A program made the position numbers and the translations under genes. The notes beneath the pieces were generated by a model. The model made no database searches. It was not told where the DNA came from and worked only from the letters and a program-made list of their open reading frames with translations. A DNA stretch of 64,000 nucleotides from Uliginosibacterium aquaticum. GTDB taxonomy: Bacteria > Pseudomonadota > Gammaproteobacteria > Burkholderiales > Rhodocyclaceae. The stretch spans positions 124,001 to 188,000 of the forward strand of contig NZ_JABCSC020000002.1 in NCBI RefSeq assembly GCF_012972705.2, written 5' to 3'. Position 1 is the first letter of the stretch, and every line of letters begins with the position of its first letter. Positions 29,312-38,777 of the stretch are shown in pieces.

Positions 29312-29749
29312 TTAAGCGGCCCCAACGCGGACGCAACTGCCCTCAACAGCCAAAACCCGAACCCTTGAGCCTGCACTCAGCTTTGCTTCGGCAATACATG
29401 CCCAGCGGTCCGAGCCGAGCACCGGACGCTGAAACAACACTTCGCCCGGCACATAAGGCTCTACATCCTTTACCAGCAGCCCTATCTCGCCAAGCGCTTC
29501 AGACGAGCTACCGATACGCAGATCATCCGGCTTGCGCCGGAAAAACCGCAGCCAGCCAAAGGTAAGGGCGGTTGAAAGCACCGCCCACAACAAAAGTTGA
29601 AGTGTCATCGGCATGGGGAGGAGCAACACCAGCAAACCCAGCACCAGTGCCGCTACGCCCAACCAGATCAAGACTAGTGCCGGCAAGGCAAGCTCGGCCA
29701 CGCAAAGCGCGAAGCCGATCACGATCCAGTGCCACCACAGAATCGTCAT
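29312..29749 (-). CDS. NfeD-like membrane protein
   Basis: A 145-aa protein with two to three hydrophobic helices in the first ~75 residues (WWHWIVIGFALCVAELALPALVLIWLG is the typical NfeD start) and a C-terminal OB-fold-like domain (GEIGLLVKDVEPYVPGEVLFQ, then DRWACIAEAKLSAGSRVRVLAVEG). NfeD proteins normally pair with a stomatin/SPFH protein and influence membrane microdomains; no stomatin gene is visible beside it. It is the last gene of an envelope cluster with bactofilin and an M23 peptidase, starting 3 bp after the bactofilin stop. Confidence 0.8.
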   Translation of the reverse strand: MTILWWHWIVIGFALCVAELALPALVLIWLGVAALVLGLLVLLLPMPMTLQLLLWAVLSTALTFGWLRFFRRKPDDLRIGSSSEALGEIGLLVKDVEPYVPGEVLFQRPVLGSDRWACIAEAKLSAGSRVRVLAVEGSCVRVGAA

Positions 29750-29752
29750 GAA

Positions 29753-30178
29753 TTACTTGCTTCCACCAGCGGCAGTCGCCGCCAGCTCAACGACATTGGA
29801 AGCGTCCTCAGCATCCCCTAGACGGGTCAGCTTGCCTTCAACCGACGCCCCGCAATCCATGCGCAGTTGCCGATAGCTGATATTGCCCGTAACGCGGGCG
29901 CTGGCTTGCAACTCGAGGAAATGTGCAACCTCCAGATCGCCGACGATGGTGCCGTTGATCACCGCGTCGTAGGCACTGACATTGCCGTGAATACTGCCCT
30001 GATCACTGAGCACGAGCAGGCTCTTTGCACCACTTCGCGGCAAGACGTTGCCACGGATGTGTCCGTCCACACGCAAACCATCAAGAAAATGCACATCTCC
30101 CATTACTTCCATATTGCCGGCGATCAGGCTGGAAAGCTTGGTCAGCTCGATCGGACTATCTTTCTTTTTTCCAAACAT
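29753..30178 (-). CDS. Bactofilin (polymer-forming cytoskeletal protein)
   Basis: A 141-aa bactofilin. The N-terminus MFGKKKDSP is followed by SSLIAGNMEVMGDVHFLDGLRVDGHIRGNV and repeated hydrophobic/glycine turns through about residue 115, as expected for the right-handed beta-helix that polymerises without nucleotide. Bactofilins position cell-wall enzymes in many bacteria. An M23 peptidase gene lies two genes upstream in the same operon, the pairing known from Helicobacter and other species, which supports a cell-shape or septal function. An Ala-rich tail ends the protein. Confidence 0.9.
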   Translation of the reverse strand: MFGKKKDSPIELTKLSSLIAGNMEVMGDVHFLDGLRVDGHIRGNVLPRSGAKSLLVLSDQGSIHGNVSAYDAVINGTIVGDLEVAHFLELQASARVTGNISYRQLRMDCGASVEGKLTRLGDAEDASNVVELAATAAGGSK

Positions 30179-30196
30179 GGCGAGACTCCGGATTCG

Positions 30197-30583
30197 TTAC
30201 TGGCCGCCCTGCGCGCCAGTGGCCGCATGACTGCGATAAAAACTCAGGTTCTTGTTGGCCTGCTTGAGGGCTTCAGCCTGACTGGCCACTTCGCGCTCCA
30301 ATGACTCGCGGGTTGCACGCTCATGCCCCAAGCTCATCTTGAGCTCTGAGAGCTCAACCTGCAGCTTGGCATTCTCTGCCTTCTGGGCGGCAAGCGCTTC
30401 GTGAAGTTGCAAGGCGGGCGCGGCACTGGAAGGCATCAAGAAAAAGCCTCCGGCCCCCATCAGCAGGACACACAGTGCGAAGAGCATCAAAAACCGTTTT
30501 CGCTGCCGTGAAGTGTCGATGGTCAAGGCAAAAGATGCACCACTAAGCGTACGTGTAATGCGGTCAGGTTTACGCTCAGACAT
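30197..30583 (-). CDS. Single-pass coiled-coil protein of the bactofilin cluster
   Basis: A 128-aa protein of unknown family (DUF6776-like at best). A basic N-terminal stretch to residue 32 precedes one membrane helix (FLMLFALCVLLMGAGGFFLM), then a long coiled coil (about 55-118, rich in Leu/Glu/Lys heptads) facing the periplasm. The start overlaps the stop of the M23 peptidase gene by 8 bp, so the two are coupled. The topology suggests an adaptor linking the peptidase or bactofilin to the membrane. No enzymatic motif is visible. Confidence 0.7.
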   Translation of the reverse strand: MSERKPDRITRTLSGASFALTIDTSRQRKRFLMLFALCVLLMGAGGFFLMPSSAAPALQLHEALAAQKAENAKLQVELSELKMSLGHERATRESLEREVASQAEALKQANKNLSFYRSHAATGAQGGQ

Positions 30584-31535
30584 TCGGAACCTTGTCGCCG
30601 ATATTCAGGTAATACATGGGATCCACAAAACGTCCGTTATGCAGGATTTCGAAATGCAGATGTGGCCCGGTCGAACGGCCAGTCGTCCCGACTGCCGCAA
30701 TCAATTGTCCGGGCGTGACCAGGTCGCCTGTTTTTACGTGCATCTTCGAAGTGTGGGCATAGCGGGTGAGCAAGCCGTTGCCATGATCGATCTCGATCAC
30801 AAAACCAAGCTCTGACACCCAGCCAGCGTTCTTGACCCGGCCACCACCCGCAGCATGGATTGGAGTACCAGACTCAGCCTCGAAATCAAGGCCTGAATGA
30901 AAAGCTATCCGACCAGTAAACGGATCAACCCGATTACCGAAGCGCGAGCCGATACGCTGATCCTGCAGCGGCTGCTGTGTGGGCAAGGCCATGTAATTGA
31001 CACTGCGTGTTGCCGCAGCGGCTTCGACCTTGCGCAGCAGATCCTGCAGGCAAGTCAGAGTCTTTTCTGCGCCTGCGATCTGGATTTCGCTCGCGCCCCC
31101 TTGACCAGCAGCAGACTCACACAGTTGCGCCGCGAGTACCCGCCCCCCCGCTCCACCCTTGGCCTGAGAACCAACTCCGGCCTGCACTGCGGGCTTACCG
31201 GTCTTGAGTTCGGCAACACGGGACTCAAGCATTTCAAGTGCAGTGAGTTTTTTCACCAGAGACCGCGCCTCTGACTCCAGCGTCAGCAAACGCCCGCTGA
31301 CATCACCCAGGCGATCAAAGGTAAAGCGCTCTTTGACTGGATCAGTCTGCCTCGCTTGAATGCCTGGTATCTGCTGCGCCGGACCAAAATGCTGGCCCAG
31401 CACCCAACCCAAAGCAAATGCGCCGCCTGCAAGGCAACTACACAGCAGGCATGCGCCGGCCACGACGCGTCTCAGACTGAGCATGCGTACGCCAGACTGT
31501 GCCACCCCCTGCGATGTATGCAGAATAAATGCCAT
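30576..31535 (-). CDS. M23 family peptidoglycan metallopeptidase
   Basis: A 319-aa membrane-anchored LytM/M23 peptidase. One helix lies near residues 25-48, followed by a coiled-coil-like linker and a C-terminal peptidase domain. The zinc site has HSGLD and the HLHFE motif near the end, with RYAHTSK supplying the usual Tyr/His. The start ATG at 31535 has GGGAGGG upstream; the longer frame is rejected. It leads the M23, coiled-coil, bactofilin, nfeD-like operon and probably trims cell wall cross-links at sites set by bactofilin. Confidence 0.9.
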   Translation of the reverse strand: MAFILHTSQGVAQSGVRMLSLRRVVAGACLLCSCLAGGAFALGWVLGQHFGPAQQIPGIQARQTDPVKERFTFDRLGDVSGRLLTLESEARSLVKKLTALEMLESRVAELKTGKPAVQAGVGSQAKGGAGGRVLAAQLCESAAGQGGASEIQIAGAEKTLTCLQDLLRKVEAAAATRSVNYMALPTQQPLQDQRIGSRFGNRVDPFTGRIAFHSGLDFEAESGTPIHAAGGGRVKNAGWVSELGFVIEIDHGNGLLTRYAHTSKMHVKTGDLVTPGQLIAAVGTTGRSTGPHLHFEILHNGRFVDPMYYLNIGDKVPNV

Positions 31536-31703
31536 CGTATCCCTCCCTGATGCGCCGTGCGATCTTGCTTGCTGCAAATCGCAGCCGGTGAGAATTAGAT
31601 GAAAAAGCTCACCGAACTCAGGTTGTAATTCAGACTTACAAGATAAAGCTCTTGCAGAGCCTGTCATCGGCAGAATCCGCGGGATATTAACACTTCAACA
31701 CGC

Positions 31704-31748
31704 AAAAAAGGCAAGCCACCCCCCGACCAGAGGAGCCTTGCTTGCCTT
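31704..31748 (-). terminator. Intrinsic terminator of ppsA
   Basis: On the minus strand AAGGCAAGC pairs with GCTTGCCTT across a 22-nt loop and is followed by TTTTTT. It lies 20 bp after the ppsA stop. Confidence 0.8.
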
Positions 31749-31767
31749 GAGCGTTGCTGAAACGGAG

Positions 31768-34140
31768 TCAGTGCCGGCTATGCTCAGCCAGCTTTAGCCA
31801 AGTATCCACGACGGTATCCGGATTCAACGAGATCGTCTGAATTCCTTCATCCATGAGCCATTCAGCGAAATCAGCATGATCCGAAGGGCCCTGACCACAA
31901 ATGCCAACGTATTTCCCTAGGCGATTACAGGCTTTAATTGCGGCCGACAACAGAACCTTGACCGCTGGATCACGCTCATCAAATGCATGAGCCACCAAAC
32001 CCGAGTCACGATCCAGCCCCAAGGTGAGTTGCGTCAAATCATTCGAGCCGACGGAAAAACCATCAAAGTATTCGAGGAAACGCTCAGCCAGCAAGGCATT
32101 AGAAGGAATCTCACACATCATGATGAGTTTAAGCTCGTCCACTCCACGCTTCAGACCGTTGTCTTCGAGCAGACGCACTACTTCGCGCGCCTCCTCCAGT
32201 GTACGCACAAAAGGCACCATCAATTGAACATTGCTCAGCCCCATTTCTCCGCGTACTTTTTTCATCGCCAAGCATTCCAGCTCAAAACACTCCCTGAAAC
32301 TGTGAGCGATGTAACGTGAGGCACCGCGAAAACCAAGCATTGGATTTTCCTCTTCCGGCTCATAGATTTCTCCTCCGAGCAATTTTCGATATTCATTCGA
32401 TTTGAAATCGGAGAGCCGGACAATCACGGGCTTGGGCCAGAATGATGCCGCGATAGTAGCGACTCCTTCAGCCAGACGCTGGATGAAAAAACCCCGAGGA
32501 GAATCATAACCCCTTGATTTTCTTAAAATCTCCTCCTGAACACTGGCCGGCATTTGCTCAACCTCGAGTAGTGCCTTGGGATGGATACCGATCATGTTAT
32601 TGATCACAAACTCAAGTCGTGCCAGCCCGACACCACCATTCGGAATTTGTGCAAACTCGAATGCCAGCTCCGGATTACCTACGTTCATCATGATTTTTAC
32701 GGGGATCTCGGGAAGATTTCCCATGTCGGTGCTAACAACCTCGTAGTCGAGCCGACCGCGATAAACATAACCGGTATCACCTTCTGCGCAGGAAACTGTG
32801 ACAGAGTCTCCCTCAAGCAGGACCTCGGTGGCATCTCCACACCCGACAATGGCCGGAATCCCCAATTCACGCGCAATAATGGCCGCATGACAGGTGCGCC
32901 CGCCGCGATTGGTCACAATTGCTGCCGCCCGTTTCATGACCGGTTCCCAGTTCGGATCAGTCATGTCCGTCACGAGAACATCACCCTCCTGGACCCGATT
33001 CATTTCTGCAGCACTGGCCACGATGCGTACAGGGCCCGCCCCAACTTTCTGGCCGATGGCACGTCCACTCGCAAGCACTCGGCCATGTTGCTTAAGCCGA
33101 TATTTCTGGCGCACCAGAGAATGGATCTCCTGTGATTTGACCGTCTCGGGGCGGGCCTGCAGGATATACAGCTTGCCATCCTCACCATCCCTCCCCCATT
33201 CGATATCCATCGGGCGGCCGTAGTGCTTCTCAATGATGCAGGCGTATCGGGCCAGCTCAAGCACTTCGGAATCAGCCAGAGAAAACTGCTGACGCTCCGC
33301 TTCGGCCACATCCAGCATCCGGGTGGAACGTCCGGCTGCCGTCGCGTCGGCAAATACCATCTTAATAAGCTTGGAGCCCAGACTGCGGCGAATCACTGCA
33401 TTCTTGCCAGCCACAAGCATGGCTTTGTGCACAAAGAACTCATCAGGATTCACCGCACCCTGTACAACAGTTTCACCCAGCCCATAAGATGAAGTGATAA
33501 ACACCACATCCTGAAAACCTGATTCGGTATCAAGCGTGAACATCACCCCGGCAACTCCTTTATCGGAGCGCACCATACGTTGCACACCCACCGAAAGTGC
33601 AACATCGGCATGAGTGAAGCCTTTATGTACCCGATAGGCTATGGCGCGGTCGTTATAGAGCGAGGCGAAAACCTCACGAATGGCGTGAAGCAAATTCTCG
33701 AAACCACGGATATTCAGGAAACTTTCCTGCTGCCCCGCAAAGGATGCATCAGGCAAATCTTCGGCGGTGGCGGATGAGCGCACCGCAAAGCTCCCATCAC
33801 CGGCCTTGGTCAGACGCTCGTAATGAGCCCTGATTTCTTCTTCCAGCGGAGTTGGAAGAGGGGTTTCAACAATCCATTGACGAATGCGCGCCCCCGTTGC
33901 AGCCAAGGCAATGACATCTTCAACATTCAGGCAGCCAAGCTCGGTATTGATCCTGTCAGCGAGACCTTGGTGAGCGAGAAAGTCTCGATAGGCCTGGGCC
34001 GTCGTAGCAAAACCACCTGGCACTCTGACACCCGCTCCATCAAGTTGGCTGATCATCTCCCCGAGTGAAGCGTTTTTACCGCCGACCAAAGGAACGTCAC
34101 TCATTCGCAGATTTTCGAAAGGGATGACATGCTGGCTCAT
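31768..34140 (-). CDS. ppsA: Phosphoenolpyruvate synthase
   Basis: A 790-aa PEP synthase (pyruvate, water dikinase), converting pyruvate and ATP to PEP, AMP and phosphate. The order is an N-terminal ATP-grasp domain ([31 protein letters not shown]), the central phosphohistidine domain with the catalytic His in [15 protein letters not shown], and a C-terminal PEP/pyruvate TIM barrel with [14 protein letters not shown] containing the catalytic Cys. Length matches E. coli PpsA (792). It is divergent from its regulator gene ppsR, which controls it by phosphorylation, and ends at a clear terminator. Confidence 0.97.
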   Translation of the reverse strand: MSQHVIPFENLRMSDVPLVGGKNASLGEMISQLDGAGVRVPGGFATTAQAYRDFLAHQGLADRINTELGCLNVEDVIALAATGARIRQWIVETPLPTPLEEEIRAHYERLTKAGDGSFAVRSSATAEDLPDASFAGQQESFLNIRGFENLLHAIREVFASLYNDRAIAYRVHKGFTHADVALSVGVQRMVRSDKGVAGVMFTLDTESGFQDVVFITSSYGLGETVVQGAVNPDEFFVHKAMLVAGKNAVIRRSLGSKLIKMVFADATAAGRSTRMLDVAEAERQQFSLADSEVLELARYACIIEKHYGRPMDIEWGRDGEDGKLYILQARPETVKSQEIHSLVRQKYRLKQHGRVLASGRAIGQKVGAGPVRIVASAAEMNRVQEGDVLVTDMTDPNWEPVMKRAAAIVTNRGGRTCHAAIIARELGIPAIVGCGDATEVLLEGDSVTVSCAEGDTGYVYRGRLDYEVVSTDMGNLPEIPVKIMMNVGNPELAFEFAQIPNGGVGLARLEFVINNMIGIHPKALLEVEQMPASVQEEILRKSRGYDSPRGFFIQRLAEGVATIAASFWPKPVIVRLSDFKSNEYRKLLGGEIYEPEEENPMLGFRGASRYIAHSFRECFELECLAMKKVRGEMGLSNVQLMVPFVRTLEEAREVVRLLEDNGLKRGVDELKLIMMCEIPSNALLAERFLEYFDGFSVGSNDLTQLTLGLDRDSGLVAHAFDERDPAVKVLLSAAIKACNRLGKYVGICGQGPSDHADFAEWLMDEGIQTISLNPDTVVDTWLKLAEHSRH

Positions 34141-34285
34141 GGGAAAACCTCTCTGTTGTTTGGGGTTGGTTTATTGATTACTGACGTATTGCGGATCATT
34201 CTATAGAGCAGATTGCTGCAATGCATCAGAAAGAACCCCTACGGCCAATCACGCACCAAGTGATTGTTAGGAAAGGATTTTGTTC

Positions 34286-35116
34286 ATGGAAGAACATTCT
34301 CTGCGAACCGTTTTTTTCATCTCGGACGGCACTGGCATCACCGCTGAGACACTCGGCCACAGCCTGCTTGCACAGTTTCCTGACTGCCGCTTTAGGCATG
34401 TCCGGGCACCTTTCGTGGACAGTCTCGATAAGGCTCACGACTGTGTCAGGCAGATTCGCGCAGCAGCACTACGTGACGGACGGCGGCCGATCGTAGTCAG
34501 CACATTAGTCAACGCCGAGGTGGTAGCCGCCTTGCGGGAGGCCGATGCGCTGTATCTCGATCTCTTCGAGCAGTACATCGGGCCGCTGGAGAGTGAGCTG
34601 GGTATGCGTTCAACACATACAGTTGGCCGCTTTCACGGAATTGCCGAGAGCGAGGACTACAAATCTCGCATAGAAGCCATCAACTTTGCACTGGCACATG
34701 ACGATGGACAGAGCAACGCAAAGCTGGCCGAGAGCGATGTGATCCTTGTCGGAGTTTCACGCTCAGGAAAGACACCGACCAGTCTTTATCTAGCAATGCA
34801 ATTCGGTGTAAAAGCTGCAAATTACCCGCTTATCCCGGAAGATTTCGAACGCAATAAACTACCAGCAGATATCACCCAGCATCGCAACAAGCTCTATGGA
34901 TTAACCATCACACCAGAACGACTGTCTCAGATCCGACAGGAACGGCGCCCCAACAGCAAATACGCGGCCCTGGACAACTGCCGACAGGAGATCGAAGCGG
35001 CCCAACGCCTGATGCGCCGAGAAGGAATTCCATTCATCGAATCGACGACCCGCTCCATAGAAGAGATCTCTGCAAAAATTCTGCAGGAGGTTCGAATCAA
35101 TCATTCCACATACTGA
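34286..35116 (+). CDS. ppsR: PEP synthase regulatory protein (kinase/pyrophosphorylase)
   Basis: A 276-aa DUF299 protein, the bifunctional ADP-dependent kinase and phosphate-dependent pyrophosphorylase that switches PEP synthase off and on. The family start is seen (RTVFFISDGTGITAETLGHSLL) together with the P-loop GVSRSGKTPTSLYLA near residue 155 and a conserved KLYGLTI stretch. ATG 34286 is preferred to the in-frame TTG 6 bp earlier because AGGAAAGGA lies about 8 nt upstream. The head-to-head position with ppsA across ~145 bp is standard for proteobacteria. A strong terminator follows. Confidence 0.95.
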   Translation: MEEHSLRTVFFISDGTGITAETLGHSLLAQFPDCRFRHVRAPFVDSLDKAHDCVRQIRAAALRDGRRPIVVSTLVNAEVVAALREADALYLDLFEQYIGPLESELGMRSTHTVGRFHGIAESEDYKSRIEAINFALAHDDGQSNAKLAESDVILVGVSRSGKTPTSLYLAMQFGVKAANYPLIPEDFERNKLPADITQHRNKLYGLTITPERLSQIRQERRPNSKYAALDNCRQEIEAAQRLMRREGIPFIESTTRSIEEISAKILQEVRINHSTY

Positions 35117-35137
35117 AATATAGGTATTTACCCCTAC

Positions 35138-35168
35138 GCCCGTGCAATAAAAACTGCGCGGGCTTTTT
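35138..35168 (+). terminator. Intrinsic terminator of ppsR
   Basis: A 9-bp stem with one G-U pair (GCCCGTGCA / TGCGCGGGC), an 8-nt A-rich loop and a TTTTTAATTTTT tail. Confidence 0.85.
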
Positions 35169-35258
35169 AATTTTTGATTTGTGCAGCGCACTCATCAAAG
35201 GTGTTTGAGCACCGTCAACCCTAATAGGCAGGCGCATACGAACAATGCGATCACCCGA

Positions 35259-35286
35259 AACGTTGACTCATTTTTTACACAACGTT
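35259..35286. promoter_or_regulatory. Inverted repeat upstream of the pyrophosphatase gene
   Basis: AACGTTG and CAACGTT form a perfect dyad with a 14-nt T-rich spacer, about 60 bp before the hppA start. It overlaps a TTGACT that could be a -35 element, so a regulator bound here could affect transcription. No family is assigned. Confidence 0.35.
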
Positions 35287-35343
35287 CCTTCGGGCAAGCA
35301 TACAAAGTGTCTTGTTGATAGATGCACCTAAGAGGAGACGGTT

Positions 35344-37941
35344 ATGTCATTTGCAAGTTTGGCCGGACAGGCTGGCGCACGAGCATTAGCGCGCAGCGGC
35401 AAGGCCCTAGTAAGTCGTTTTCAGCGCCTCTTGGCGCTGGCATTCGGCGCAGTTTCACTTCCGGCCATAGCAAACGGCGGCGAGGCCAACCTTGTCCTGC
35501 CGAAGCTCAATGACCCGGCACTTGCTACGTTCCTCAATGGCATGACCGGTAGTTCGCTGCTGGGCTGGGGCCTTCTGATCTGTGTGCTGGGCCTGATTTT
35601 CGGCGCTGTGATCTACAACCAGGTTAAGAATCTGCCTGTTCATCGCTCAATGGCCGAAGTTTCTGAACTGATCTACGAAACCTGCAAGACCTACATGATC
35701 ACGCAAGGCAAGTTCCTGCTGATCCTGGAAGCCTTCATTGCCGTCATCATCATCGGCTACTTCGGTTTTGTCGCTCAGAACGCCCAGGGCGGTGCAGGTC
35801 TGCCAGCCAGTGAAGTGCTACTGATCCTGGCCTTCTCACTGGTCGGCATCGCCGGCTCCTTTGGCGTGGCCTGGTTCGGCATCCGCATCAATACCTTTGC
35901 CAACAGCCGAACTGCTTTTGCTTCGCTGCAAGGCAAAGCTTTCCCGGTGTACGCGATTCCGCTGAAGTCGGGCATTTCGATCGGCATGCTGCTGATTTCG
36001 ACCGAACTGCTGATCATGCTGGCGATCCTTCTCTTCATCGACCCCTCTCTTGCCGGCAAGTGCTTCATCGGCTTCGCGATCGGTGAGTCGCTGGGCGCTG
36101 CTGCACTGCGCATTGCTGGCGGCATCTTCACCAAGATTGCCGACATCGGCTCTGACCTGATGAAGATCGTTTTCAAGATCAAGGAAGACGATGCCCGCAA
36201 CCCCGGCGTGATCGCTGACTGCGTGGGTGACAATGCAGGCGACTCGGTCGGCCCGACCGCTGACGGTTTCGAAACCTACGGCGTGACCGGCGTTGCGCTG
36301 ATCTCCTTCATCATGCTGGCTGTTCCGGAAGCTGCCACTCAGGTGCAATTGCTGGTGTGGCTGTTCGTGATGCGCGTGATGATGATCATCGCCTCCGGCG
36401 CTTCCTACCTGATCAACGAGCTCTACGCCAAGGCCAAGTATGGCGCTGCTGACAAGTTTGACTTCGAAGCTCCGCTGACCTCGCTGGTCTGGGTGACCTC
36501 CATTGTTTCCCTGATCCTGACCTTCTTGGTTTCCAAAGCCCTGATCGGCAGCATCACCCTCAATGGCGTGACCTACACCAGCCTGTGGTGGCAGCTTTCC
36601 GTGATCATCACCTTTGGCACGCTGGCCGGCGCGATTATTCCGGAAATCGTCAAGGTATTCACCTCCACCAAGTCTGGTCACGTGCGTGAAGTTGTGACGG
36701 CTTCTCGCGAAGGCGGTGCCAGTCTGAACATTCTGGCCGGCCTGACCGCAGGTAATTTCTCGGCCTTCTGGATGGGCGTGATCATCGTCTCCCTGATGAC
36801 CGGTGCTTACCTCGTTTCGCAAGGCGAACTGGCTCAGGTTATCAACGCCAATCCGGAACACGGCAAGATCATGGCCGCCGTGTTCTCCTTTGGTCTGGTG
36901 GCTTTCGGTTTCCTCGGCATGGGTCCAGTGACCATCGCTGTCGACTCCTATGGCCCGGTGACCGACAACGCCCAATCCGTGTATGAACTCTCCACGATCG
37001 AAGCCATTCCCGGCATCGAAGCGGAAGTGAAGAAGGACTTTGGCTTTGACGCCAATTTCGACAAGGCAAAAGACCTGCTCGAAGAGAACGACGGCGCCGG
37101 CAACACCTTCAAGGCAACTGCCAAGCCGGTGCTGATCGGTACGGCCGTGGTAGGTGCTGCAACCATGGTGTTCTCGATCATCATGCTGCTGACCGATGGT
37201 CTGAACAGCGTGGCTGACGTGCAGAAGCTTTCCATGCTCTATCCGCCCTTCCTGCTCGGCCTGATCTCTGGCGGCGCAACGATTTTCTGGTTCTCGGGTG
37301 CATCCACCCAGGCCGTGTCGACCGGCGCATACCGCGCAGTGGAGTTCATCAAACGCAACATGAAGCTGGACGGTGAAACCAAGGCTTCGACCGAAGACTC
37401 CAAGAAGGTCGTGGCCATCTGCACCCAGTACGCGCAGAAGGGCATGTTCAACATCTTCATGGCGGTGTTCTTCGGCACGCTGGCCTGCGCATTTGTTGAA
37501 CCCTTCTTCTTCATCGGCTACCTGATCTCACTGGCCATCATCGGTCTGTATCAAGCCGTATTCATGGCCAACGCCGGTGGTGCTTGGGATAACGCCAAGA
37601 AAATCGTTGAAACCGAACTGCGCGCCAAGGGTACCGACCTGCATGCCGCAGCCGTGATTGGCGACACCGTGGGCGATCCGTTCAAGGATACTTCGTCTGT
37701 GGCCATGAACCCGATCATCAAGTTCACCACGCTCTTCGGCCTTCTGGCTGTTGAAATGGGTGTCGGTATGGTGGCTCACGGCCAACAGAGCCTTGCTTAT
37801 GTTCTGGCAGGTGTCTGTTTGCTGGCCAATCTGTTCTTCGTGTATCGCAGCTTCTATGGGATGCGGATTGAAGTGCTGAACACTGAGGCTCCAGAAGCTT
37901 CTCTTCAGGGCAGTAACGAAGTAGCTTTCGAATCGAAGTAA
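35344..37941 (+). CDS. hppA: Membrane-bound ion-pumping pyrophosphatase (long divergent type)
   Basis: An 865-aa polytopic protein that hydrolyses pyrophosphate to pump protons (or sodium) across the inner membrane. The signature loops are present in altered form: KEDDARNPGVIADCVGDNAGD, then SVGPTADGFETYG, and late GDTVGDPFKDTSSVAMN. Canonical enzymes of about 660-700 residues have DNVGDNVGDCAG and GKVEAGIPEDDPRNP, so this copy belongs to the longer divergent subfamily. The first ~45 residues look like an extra amphipathic or signal-like segment. AAGAGGAG lies before the ATG. Codon use is strongly biased, suggesting high expression. Confidence 0.92.
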   Translation: MSFASLAGQAGARALARSGKALVSRFQRLLALAFGAVSLPAIANGGEANLVLPKLNDPALATFLNGMTGSSLLGWGLLICVLGLIFGAVIYNQVKNLPVHRSMAEVSELIYETCKTYMITQGKFLLILEAFIAVIIIGYFGFVAQNAQGGAGLPASEVLLILAFSLVGIAGSFGVAWFGIRINTFANSRTAFASLQGKAFPVYAIPLKSGISIGMLLISTELLIMLAILLFIDPSLAGKCFIGFAIGESLGAAALRIAGGIFTKIADIGSDLMKIVFKIKEDDARNPGVIADCVGDNAGDSVGPTADGFETYGVTGVALISFIMLAVPEAATQVQLLVWLFVMRVMMIIASGASYLINELYAKAKYGAADKFDFEAPLTSLVWVTSIVSLILTFLVSKALIGSITLNGVTYTSLWWQLSVIITFGTLAGAIIPEIVKVFTSTKSGHVREVVTASREGGASLNILAGLTAGNFSAFWMGVIIVSLMTGAYLVSQGELAQVINANPEHGKIMAAVFSFGLVAFGFLGMGPVTIAVDSYGPVTDNAQSVYELSTIEAIPGIEAEVKKDFGFDANFDKAKDLLEENDGAGNTFKATAKPVLIGTAVVGAATMVFSIIMLLTDGLNSVADVQKLSMLYPPFLLGLISGGATIFWFSGASTQAVSTGAYRAVEFIKRNMKLDGETKASTEDSKKVVAICTQYAQKGMFNIFMAVFFGTLACAFVEPFFFIGYLISLAIIGLYQAVFMANAGGAWDNAKKIVETELRAKGTDLHAAAVIGDTVGDPFKDTSSVAMNPIIKFTTLFGLLAVEMGVGMVAHGQQSLAYVLAGVCLLANLFFVYRSFYGMRIEVLNTEAPEASLQGSNEVAFESK

Positions 37942-37971
37942 ATCCGCGACCGGGGCCTCTAACCTGTCTCG

Positions 37972-38003
37972 AAAAACCGGCCCTGTGCCGGTTTTTCTTT
38001 TTG
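37972..38003 (+). terminator. Intrinsic terminator of hppA
   Basis: AAAAACCGGC pairs with GCCGGTTTTT around a short loop and runs into TCTTTTT. Nearly the same sequence terminates the next gene (38422-38450). Confidence 0.85.
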
Positions 38004-38073
38004 AGCGGACAATCCGCTTGCAGGAAAACCCTAGCGTTGTTTTATAATCGACCGATCTTACCCGGAGAAAAAC

Positions 38074-38400
38074 ATGTTTGTATTTGGCAAGGATTGCGTA
38101 CTCGAAGATTTGGGCGGCGGTGTCAGCCGTAAGATTCTGGCTCACAACGGCAAGCTGATGCAGGTGGAGGTTCACTTCGCAGATAACGCTATCGGCTACA
38201 TGCACAACCATCCGCATGAACAACTGACTCACGTCCTGTCTGGCGAATTCGAATTCACCATCGGCGACGAGGTCAAGATCGTTTCGGCTGGTGACACCCT
38301 CTACAAGGAACCGAACATCATGCACGGTTGCAAGTGCCTGAAGGCCGGTGTTCTGCTCGACACTTTCACGCCGATCCGTGAAGACTTCCTGAAGAAGTAA
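38074..38400 (+). CDS. Small cupin domain protein
   Basis: A 108-aa single cupin. Motif 1 is GYMHNHPHEQLTHVLSGEFEFTIG, with three His and a Glu-like Gln, and motif 2 is SAGDTLYKEPNIMHGCKCL. This looks like the pectin-degradation/KdgF-like or quercetin-dioxygenase-like small cupins, but no substrate can be deduced. CCGGAGAA precedes the ATG. It lies between two near-identical terminators, so it forms its own transcription unit. It is expected to be cytoplasmic and metal-binding. Confidence 0.82.
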   Translation: MFVFGKDCVLEDLGGGVSRKILAHNGKLMQVEVHFADNAIGYMHNHPHEQLTHVLSGEFEFTIGDEVKIVSAGDTLYKEPNIMHGCKCLKAGVLLDTFTPIREDFLKK

Positions 38401-38421
38401 GGTCTTTTGTGATGGAGTGAG

Positions 38422-38450
38422 AAAACCGGCCTTGTGCCGGTTTTTGTTTT
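38422..38450 (+). terminator. Intrinsic terminator after the small cupin gene
   Basis: AAAACCGGC and GCCGGTTTT form the stem, with a TTTTTGTTTTT tail. It abuts the stop of the convergent PilZ gene. Confidence 0.85.
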
Positions 38451-38777
38451 TCAGCGCCTTTGTGCCATGCGCAACCAATCGCCCCACTGAGGCGGCACCT
38501 GCTCGAAACGCACACCGGTCAGAATGCTATCGGACTCAAGTACCTGATAGCACACCCTGCTGCGCAGGATGCACTCCCCTCGCCCCGGAATCTGCAAACG
38601 CAGTCGCAAGAAGGAACCTGGTGCAAAGGCATGAGCCGAGCGCAGGCGCAAGCCCTCTTCGCTGACATCGACTGCGTGGCATGCCAGCAACTCCCCCGTC
38701 GTGCGCGTTACCAGTAAGGGCCAGTCAATGCGCCGGCGCAAAGCAGTACGCCGCTCACGCTCGCTTTGCGTAAGCAT
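38451..38777 (-). CDS. PilZ domain protein (c-di-GMP binding)
   Basis: A 108-aa PilZ protein. The c-di-GMP motif is visible as RRRID (RxxxR-like) near the start and DVSEEGLRLRS (DxSxxG) about 30 residues later. It is a single-domain receiver of the second messenger, expected in the cytoplasm, possibly acting on motility or exopolysaccharide. The ATG at 38777 with GGAG 6 nt upstream is preferred to a GTG at 38828 that has no ribosome binding site, which would add 17 residues. It stands between the cupin gene and glnS. Confidence 0.82.
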   Translation of the reverse strand: MLTQSERERRTALRRRIDWPLLVTRTTGELLACHAVDVSEEGLRLRSAHAFAPGSFLRLRLQIPGRGECILRSRVCYQVLESDSILTGVRFEQVPPQWGDWLRMAQRR

